Shown here: in pieces, positions 51,105-56,348 of the stretch
How the letters are laid out: each line of letters begins with the position of its first letter
Position numbering within the stretch: position 1 is the stretch's first letter
Assembly (NCBI RefSeq): GCF_003336665.1
Contig: NZ_QPIJ01000024.1
Location: forward strand, 1-56,348
Direction of reading: 5' to 3'
Origin: Vreelandella rituensis
Lineage (GTDB): Bacteria; Pseudomonadota; Gammaproteobacteria; Pseudomonadales; Halomonadaceae
Length of the DNA: 56,348 nt
Translations under genes and position numbers: made by a program
Notes under the pieces: model-generated
What the model saw: the letters and a program-made list of their open reading frames with translations, nothing else
Database searches by the model: none
What the model was told of the DNA's origin: nothing

Positions 51105-52463
51105 GTGGCAGATGTAAAGCATCAAGCAACATCAGCGTCTTCGTTGACGCTTACCCTTTGGCGGCAGACGTGGCCCATGGCCATCGGCGTGCTGGCCCTG
51201 CTGGGCTTTCAATTGGTGGACAGTGCCTTTATCGCACGCTTGGGTACCGCACCGCTGGCGGCGCTATCATTCACCTTTCCGCTTTCGTTTCTGATCATCG
51301 GTATACAAGTAGGGTTGGGCATTGCCATTGCCGCCTTGATTTCCCGTGCGCTAGGCGCCGGGGAGGATGCCCGGGCACGCCGCCTGAGCAGTTTGGTGAT
51401 GATGATCGGCGGCGTCACCATCGCGTTGCTGGGGGTGCTGCTTTGGGCCTTTCATGTGCCTCTGTTCAAGCTGTTGGGGGCGGATGCCGCAACGCTTGGC
51501 TTGATTGGCGATTACTGGGCACCCCAGCTGCTGGCGGCTTGGCTGGGAGCGCTGTTGTATTTTGGCTATAGCCTGTTTCGTGCCCATGGCGATACCCGCT
51601 TGCCGGGCAAGATGATGGTGTTGAGCAGTGTCATCAACCTTGTCATGGATCCGCTGTTGATTTTCGGGGTGGGCGACTGGCAAGGCATGGGGCTTCCTGG
51701 CGCGGCTTGGGCAACGGTGATTGCCTTCAGTAGCGGCTTGCTGATAGTCGGCCTGAAGCTCAACAGAACCGACTGGCTCACGAGCCATCAGCTGTGGCCT
51801 GAATTTCTGCGCTCGGCGGGCCCTTTTGCCGGAATTGCAGGGCCGGCCATGGTCAGTCAACTGATGCCGCCGTTGGCCGCCATGCTGGCAATTTACGTGG
51901 TGGCGGGACTGGGTGAGACCTATGTGGCGGCCTGGGGGCTTGCCAGTCGCCTGGAAACGCTCTCGCTGATGGTGATTCTGGCCATGACCATGTCGCTTCC
52001 CCCCTGGTTGGGGCGTTGTTACGGGGCGGGCGACTGGACGCAGATACAACGGCTGCTGCATCTGGCACTCAAGGTGGCGGTGGTGTGGCAGTTAGCGTTG
52101 GGCACGTTAATGGCGGTGCTGGCGCCCTGGGTGGCCTTGACGCTGTCGGGCAATCCCGACGTTCAATCCGAACTCACCTTGCTGATACGTTTTTTACTCC
52201 CCAGCTATGCCGCCCTGGGAGTGTGCATGCTGGTGGTCTCGGCGGGCAATGCATTGGGTTGGCCATTGCGAGCGATGCTGCTCTCTAGCGCCCGGTTGTT
52301 CATTTGCTATTTACCCTGTTTATGGCTGGGCTCGCAGTTCTTCGGTTGGTGGGGGCTGGTTGCCGGTGCAGCTGTGGGTAACCTGCTAGCTGGCTTCCTG
52401 GCATGGCAAGTGATGAGGCGTATTTTATCCCGCCCGCATCGACAGGCGGGATTCGTGAATTAA
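51105..52463 (+). CDS. MATE-family multidrug/sodium exporter
   Basis: 452 residues with twelve helices in the MATE pattern (TWPMAIGVLALLGFQLVDSAFIARLG; a repeat half starting near AGPFAGIAGPAMVSQ). DinF/NorM subtype not determined. GTG 51105 is chosen because AAGGGA gives proper spacing; GTG 51099 directly follows the Shine-Dalgarno. Convergent with the NCS2 permease, overlapping by 4 bases. Confidence 0.88.
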   Translation: MADVKHQATSASSLTLTLWRQTWPMAIGVLALLGFQLVDSAFIARLGTAPLAALSFTFPLSFLIIGIQVGLGIAIAALISRALGAGEDARARRLSSLVMMIGGVTIALLGVLLWAFHVPLFKLLGADAATLGLIGDYWAPQLLAAWLGALLYFGYSLFRAHGDTRLPGKMMVLSSVINLVMDPLLIFGVGDWQGMGLPGAAWATVIAFSSGLLIVGLKLNRTDWLTSHQLWPEFLRSAGPFAGIAGPAMVSQLMPPLAAMLAIYVVAGLGETYVAAWGLASRLETLSLMVILAMTMSLPPWLGRCYGAGDWTQIQRLLHLALKVAVVWQLALGTLMAVLAPWVALTLSGNPDVQSELTLLIRFLLPSYAALGVCMLVVSAGNALGWPLRAMLLSSARLFICYLPCLWLGSQFFGWWGLVAGAAVGNLLAGFLAWQVMRRILSRPHRQAGFVN

Positions 52464-53944
52464 CGCTGGCGCGCAGCCTCCTGAAAGAAGAAATACATAA
52501 AGAGCAGCGCCATACCTAAGTAGCCCATGACGAACTCAGGGGCGGCATTGAAGGAGAGCTCTGGAGCGTGCATTAGTCCCACAAACGAAAAACCAGCGGC
52601 AATGGAAGCGAAGGCGGCCGCGCGTCGGAACTGGTGATCTATTACTGATACTGTCATGGCGCCAAGCAGGATCGCCATAAACAAGGCCCCTTGGCCCATC
52701 ACCACAATGGCGCTGGAGATATCGCCGACCACTTCACCTGCCCCGCGACTGAAGCGTACCATCACGTAGTTAGCGAAGTAGGGCAGCATGGCCAGCGCCA
52801 CGGCAGGGTAATAGCGCGTTTCGTTGGCTTGAAACGCTGTCGCAATCATCGATATGCCGACAAAGACTAAAATCGGTGCGACCACTGACACGGGGATAAT
52901 CGCGGCCAGGGCAGCAATTAAACCAAACATAGTGGCTAGCGCATACACGGCGCCATTAAGAAGGCTGTAGCCTCGGCCAGCTCCCATCCACTTGGCACCC
53001 ACGGTAGCGATATAGACCGTGGTAGGAAAGACGCCACCAAACAGGGCCCCAATCATCGTGCCCGCGCCATCTACTGCCTGGCATTCGCGCACATCATACT
53101 TATCGCCCGCAGCTTCCATTGCCTCTACGTTGTTCATCGTCTCAATGGCGTTATAAAGAGTAATTGGCAGTACCACGGTAAGCACCGCGAGCATGCTGGT
53201 CAGCAGTAACCCCAGCCCTTCAAACCAGGCTAGATTAGGGAGCAGCGGATAAAAGCCTAGGTGCGTAAACGCATCGCTGAAACGCTCGGTACCGGCGTCA
53301 CCGATCAAATAGGCCATCGCAGTACCCAAGATAATGGCGAACAACGACGTTGGAAGTCTAAACGGCATGCTGACTCTTGCTAACAAGCCGACGATAATGA
53401 TCGCTAACACCAGCAGGCCGATAACCGGCATTTCCAGTGTTTTAAACAGCATTTCACCGGCAATGAAAGTGAGCGCCACGCCTGCAACCGCGCCGAGCAT
53501 GGCGGCGCGGGGCAGATGGTGCTGCACCCAGCGACCAATTACGCTAACCGCGGCTTCAATGGCACCACTGATAAAGCAGGCGGCAACGGCCACCTTCCAG
53601 GCCATTTCCGCATCGCCGGTGAGCTGTTTAGCGGGTAGCAATACGCCAAATAAAAATACGAACATCACAGGCGTTGAGATGCCGTAAGAAAGCGCGGTTA
53701 CATCAGCACGATTCTCTTTTCGTGCCAGTCTTGCTGCGCTCCAAGCGTAATAGAAGTTGCCTACCATCACCGCTACCGCAGCGCCCGGCAGCACTTGGCC
53801 ATAGACAATGGAGGAGGGAAACCCCATTCCGAGCATGGTGATGGCGATAATGACAAAGTTGGCAATGTTATTTTGGAACAGGGCGAAGAACGCGTCGGTG
53901 TCTTCTTTTTTATACCAAGGGTAGTGGGTGCTGACAGCCGCCAT
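52460..53944 (-). CDS. NCS2-family purine/pyrimidine-type permease
   Basis: 494 residues, about twelve to fourteen helices, of the nucleobase-cation symporter-2 (xanthine/uracil, AzgA-like) group; features ALSYGISTPVMFVFLFGVLLP, the ETMNNVEAMEAAGDKYDVRE segment and GALFGGVFPTTVY, which are typical of azgA-like permeases. The substrate is not known. AAGAGG precedes ATG 53944. A TTGTATACAA palindrome 24 bases upstream suggests repressor control. Confidence 0.88.
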   Translation of the reverse strand: MAAVSTHYPWYKKEDTDAFFALFQNNIANFVIIAITMLGMGFPSSIVYGQVLPGAAVAVMVGNFYYAWSAARLARKENRADVTALSYGISTPVMFVFLFGVLLPAKQLTGDAEMAWKVAVAACFISGAIEAAVSVIGRWVQHHLPRAAMLGAVAGVALTFIAGEMLFKTLEMPVIGLLVLAIIIVGLLARVSMPFRLPTSLFAIILGTAMAYLIGDAGTERFSDAFTHLGFYPLLPNLAWFEGLGLLLTSMLAVLTVVLPITLYNAIETMNNVEAMEAAGDKYDVRECQAVDGAGTMIGALFGGVFPTTVYIATVGAKWMGAGRGYSLLNGAVYALATMFGLIAALAAIIPVSVVAPILVFVGISMIATAFQANETRYYPAVALAMLPYFANYVMVRFSRGAGEVVGDISSAIVVMGQGALFMAILLGAMTVSVIDHQFRRAAAFASIAAGFSFVGLMHAPELSFNAAPEFVMGYLGMALLFMYFFFQEAARQR

Positions 53945-53967
53945 AATAGACCTCTTGATTATAGTTG

Positions 53968-53977
53968 TTGTATACAA
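53968..53977. promoter_or_regulatory. TTGTATACAA operator near the NCS2 permease start
   Basis: Perfect 10-base palindrome just upstream of the NCS2 ATG, of the type bound by GntR-family repressors. A near copy (TTGTATACAG) lies at 54088-54097; the centres are 120 bases apart. Confidence 0.5.
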
Positions 53978-54087
53978 TGCATGCTGAGCTTACCGAGGAG
54001 CTGACTGATCGGTCAAGGATTGCGTTGTACGTTGCATTGTATTGGAAGCCACATGGGCGCCCCTAGGCTCTGTCGGTAAGTGCAAAA

Positions 54088-54097
54088 TTGTATACAG
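54088..54097. promoter_or_regulatory. Second TTGTATACA half-perfect operator copy
   Basis: TTGTATACAG, 9 of 10 matches to the first copy, 120 bases away; suits looping or cooperative binding. Confidence 0.4.
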
Positions 54098-54116
54098 CTT
54101 GGAATTGATTAAAGAT

Positions 54117-54148
54117 ACAAAAACGCCCAGGGAGACCTGGGCGTTTTT
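54117..54148 (-). terminator. Bidirectional terminator after the aminotransferase gene
   Basis: AACGCCCAGG-GAGA-CCTGGGCGTT, perfect 10-bp stem with A-run before and T-run after, so it works in both directions. It ends the phhBC transcript. Confidence 0.9.
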
Positions 54149-54172
54149 ACTATGGTGCTGCTTGGTAGCTAG

Positions 54173-55363
54173 TTAGTCGTTAACAGCCGCAATGGCCTTG
54201 GCCAGGTAGGGCAGATTTTCGTGCGAGAAACCCGCCACATTGGCGCGACCGGAGCGCACCATGTAGATACCGAATTCGTCACGCAACCGGTCGACCTGCT
54301 CCGGGGTGAGACCGGTATAGGAGAACATGCCGCGTTGTTCGGCAACACAGGCGTACTTCTGATCCAGGCCGTAGGGCTTCAGCGCTTCAACGAAATCGCG
54401 CCGCAGGGTATTGATACGGTCGCGCATTTCAGTGAGCTCGTCGCGCCAGACGGGAATCAGATCGTCGGAAGTCAGAATTTCACTGACGATGGAGCCGCCA
54501 TGTGCCGGCGGGTTGGAATAGTTCTCCCGCGCCACGATGGCAATCTGGGAGCGCACGTTTTCCATCTGCTCGTTGTCTTTGGCCACCATGATCAAGCAAC
54601 CGGTACGTTCGCAATAGATGCCGAAGTTCTTGGAGCAGGAACTGGTGATGATCATTTCATCCAGTGATTCAGCCAGCAGACGAACGCCATAGGCGTCTTC
54701 ATCCAGGCCTTCACCAAAGCCCTGGTAGGCGAAATCCACCAATGGCAAAAGATTGCGCTCACGCACCACTTCCAGCACTTGCTTCCATTGATCTTGGGAA
54801 AGATCGAACCCTGTGGGGTTGTGGCAACAAGCGTGCAGCAGCACCACATCGCCTTCAGGAATCTGCTTGAGCGCCGACAACATGCCGTCGAAATCCAGGC
54901 GATTGTTCGCGTCCACGTAAGGGTACTTGTGCAGCTTGATACCTGCGGCGGGGAAGATGCCCAAGTGGTTCGGCCAGGTCGGGTCACTCACCCAGATGTC
55001 CTTGCCGGGAAGCTGCGAGGCGATGAAATCAGCCGCTAGACGCAGGGCACCTGTGCCGCCCGGAGACTGGGTGGCGCTCGCACGGCCGGCTTCGAGTACC
55101 GGTGAGTTCTCACCGAGCACCATCGGTAGCACCACATTGCCATAGGCGGGTGCCCCATGGGAGCCGATGTAGGTCTTGGTGGTTTCATTCTTGAGCAGGC
55201 GAGCTTCCGCTTCTTTGACGGCACGCATGATCGGCGTGTTACCTTGCGAATCGCGGTAAACGCCAACGCCAAGATCCACTTTCTGCGGGTTGGTATCTTT
55301 CTTGAAGGCTTCGATCAGCCCGAGGATTGCATCTCCCGGGACTCGCTCAATTTGCTCGAACAT
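54173..55363 (-). CDS. phhC: Aromatic amino acid (aspartate-type) aminotransferase
   Basis: PLP class I aminotransferase of 396 residues, with catalytic Lys in SSCSKNFGIYCERTG, the HNPTG motif and SGRANVAG near the C-terminus. Sequence alone cannot separate AspC and TyrB; the direct junction with phhB (stop TAA then ATG, no gap) mirrors the Pseudomonas phhABC operon for phenylalanine and tyrosine catabolism, which favours an aromatic substrate. Confidence 0.85.
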   Translation of the reverse strand: MFEQIERVPGDAILGLIEAFKKDTNPQKVDLGVGVYRDSQGNTPIMRAVKEAEARLLKNETTKTYIGSHGAPAYGNVVLPMVLGENSPVLEAGRASATQSPGGTGALRLAADFIASQLPGKDIWVSDPTWPNHLGIFPAAGIKLHKYPYVDANNRLDFDGMLSALKQIPEGDVVLLHACCHNPTGFDLSQDQWKQVLEVVRERNLLPLVDFAYQGFGEGLDEDAYGVRLLAESLDEMIITSSCSKNFGIYCERTGCLIMVAKDNEQMENVRSQIAIVARENYSNPPAHGGSIVSEILTSDDLIPVWRDELTEMRDRINTLRRDFVEALKPYGLDQKYACVAEQRGMFSYTGLTPEQVDRLRDEFGIYMVRSGRANVAGFSHENLPYLAKAIAAVND

Positions 55364-55702
55364 TTAGTTGGCTACCTCGTCGGTTCTGGCGGCAAGAATG
55401 AAGTCATTGCGATGCAGGCCGTTGATGGCATGTGACCACCATGTCACGGTTGTTTTGCCCCACTCGGTGGTGATTTCCGGATGGTGGCCGGCCTGCTCGG
55501 CAATGTCGCCGACGCCTTGGGTGAATGCCAGGGCCTCGGCAAAATCACGAAACGTAAAGCTTCGCATAAGCTTCATGATGCCACCGTGCTCGACAATCCG
55601 CCACTCGGGAACCTCCTTCAGTAGTGTCTCGCTTTGTTCACGGGTCAAGGGAGTGGCCTCGGCACTGCATGCTTCACATTTTTGCTGGGATAGGCTGGTC
55701 AT
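55364..55702 (-). CDS. phhB: Pterin-4a-carbinolamine dehydratase
   Basis: Recycles the pterin cofactor of phenylalanine hydroxylase. 112 residues with the family signature [19 protein letters not shown] and an N-terminal CEAC pair typical of the Pseudomonas type. ATG 55702 has CGAGGAG upstream. The expected upstream partner phhA is not in the window; a tnpB-like gene takes its place 44 bases away. Confidence 0.95.
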   Translation of the reverse strand: MTSLSQQKCEACSAEATPLTREQSETLLKEVPEWRIVEHGGIMKLMRSFTFRDFAEALAFTQGVGDIAEQAGHHPEITTEWGKTTVTWWSHAINGLHRNDFILAARTDEVAN

Positions 55703-55743
55703 GAAAGCTCCTCGGTCGGCTGTGAGTGAGTGAATGCTCCCGC

Positions 55744-55765
55744 GAATCATGCTGCGCATTGATTC
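55744..55765. repeat. Hairpin overlapping the tnpB-like stop codon
   Basis: GAATCA-tgctgcgcat-TGATTC is an inverted repeat (9 bp with one bulge, 3-base loop). It may be part of the element's right end or of the guide RNA scaffold. Confidence 0.45.
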
Positions 55766-56348
55766 GGGGCTTCATCGCTCCGCCACAACGTGGAGAGCGT
55801 GACCGGCATCCTCGGTGAGCCAGGGGAACGTTTGCCGCCTGACGCCTGCCCGTCCTTTCGGCGGGTCAGTTTGCGTTTCCATGCCCAGTAACGGGCACCA
55901 ATGTTGTAGCTGGCGCTAAGATCGGCGTTGTACTGCTTCCCGCTCTGGAAGGTGGCCAGTTCGTATTGCGTCTTGTGCCGCTTCACGCGGCCAGAGCCAT
56001 CAAACGCCCAGGATGACGTGCCTCGCGCATAGACATAAACCACCTTCCCGCCAGCTTCTTTCATCTTGTGCTCGATCAGCGTGGCGAGCCGCCGATGCAG
56101 CCATTGGTGAAAACGCTGGCGTAAGCTAGAGCGTTTTTTGCCCGCCTTGGGACGCCAGCCCTTCAGGTCTTCCAGCACGATCATGTCAGCACCTTCGGCC
56201 AAGGCAAAATCGACCAGTTGGCGTGATGTCTGTTGCGCCATGTTCTCGTTAATGCGCTGCACTTTGCGGTACCACGTTCGGCCAAAGCCTTTTGACAGCT
56301 TGCCGGTCTTACGCGCCTTGCCACGAATCATCGCGGCACGTTTATCGC
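55747..56348 (-). CDS. TnpB-like (IS605 OrfB) RNA-guided nuclease family, C-terminal part, zinc finger lost (runs off window end)
   Basis: The frame is open to the window edge; the in-frame ATG at 56331 is inside the family region ([15 protein letters not shown]) and not the real start. It retains RuvC-II Glu ([12 protein letters not shown]) and RuvC-III Asp ([16 protein letters not shown]), but the segment between them ([25 protein letters not shown]) lacks the two CxxC knuckles of canonical TnpB. A C-terminal Arg/Lys-rich tail ends PNQCAA. TnpB proteins are omega-RNA-guided DNA nucleases; whether this zinc-less form cuts is unknown. No TnpA gene is visible. Confidence 0.85.
   Translation of the reverse strand, partial: DKRAAMIRGKARKTGKLSKGFGRTWYRKVQRINENMAQQTSRQLVDFALAEGADMIVLEDLKGWRPKAGKKRSSLRQRFHQWLHRRLATLIEHKMKEAGGKVVYVYARGTSSWAFDGSGRVKRHKTQYELATFQSGKQYNADLSASYNIGARYWAWKRKLTRRKDGQASGGKRSPGSPRMPVTLSTLWRSDEAPNQCAA

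Noticed and set aside
53957..53962. TATAAT (minus strand) as the -10 of the NCS2 permease
   Set aside because: It would place the transcript start inside the Shine-Dalgarno, so it is probably fortuitous.

Overview
The window reads as chromosome from a gamma-proteobacterium of the Halomonadaceae (Halomonas-like). The evidence is moderately high GC, a complete Na+-pumping NADH:quinone reductase operon, acidic C-terminal tails on several proteins, and gene order that follows Pseudomonas/Oceanospirillales blocks (mfd-gap-nqr-nqrM-sthA; holA-lptE-leuS-ybeL; leuCDB-asd-fimV-truA-trpF-accD-folC-dedD-cvpA-purF-metZ). This placement is inferred from gene content and was not tested by alignment.

Layout. 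1-1165: minus-strand OMEGA element, an IscB RNA-guided nuclease gene cut by the window edge, preceded by a structured leader that I read as its omega RNA (HEARO RNA). 1175-5963: an L,D-transpeptidase and mfd. 6187-15933: a GAPDH with an N-terminal extension, nqrABCDEF, nqrM and sthA, forming a sodium-motive respiratory and NAD(P)H-balancing block; apbE, often found between nqrF and nqrM, is absent. 15930-19241: a diguanylate cyclase coupled to a periplasmic molybdopterin-fold protein, then a C39-like lipoprotein with TPRs and its small partner. 19396-24235: holA-lptE-leuS and divergent ybeL. 24237-31404: an unidentified polytopic membrane protein and a three-gene RND efflux system. 31538-49567: a LysR regulator divergent from a long co-directional run for leucine, aspartate-family, tryptophan, fatty-acid, folate, purine and methionine synthesis, with fimV and truA inside it. 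49769-52463: cytochrome b561, YceI, MATE exporter. 52460-55702: an NCS2 permease, then an aromatic aminotransferase and pterin carbinolamine dehydratase (phhC, phhB). 55747-56348: minus-strand TnpB-like gene, cut by the window edge and lacking the usual zinc-finger cysteines.

The interior is mainly conserved core metabolism. The most unusual content is at the two ends, where two different OMEGA-type (IscB and TnpB) nuclease genes, neither with a visible TnpA transposase, abut chromosomal genes. The iscB element starts 9 bases past the L,D-transpeptidase stop codon, and the tnpB-like gene ends 44 bases upstream of phhB. I found no tRNA, rRNA or CRISPR array. No gene-free stretch exceeds 300 bases; the longest, 890-1174, is filled by the predicted omega RNA.
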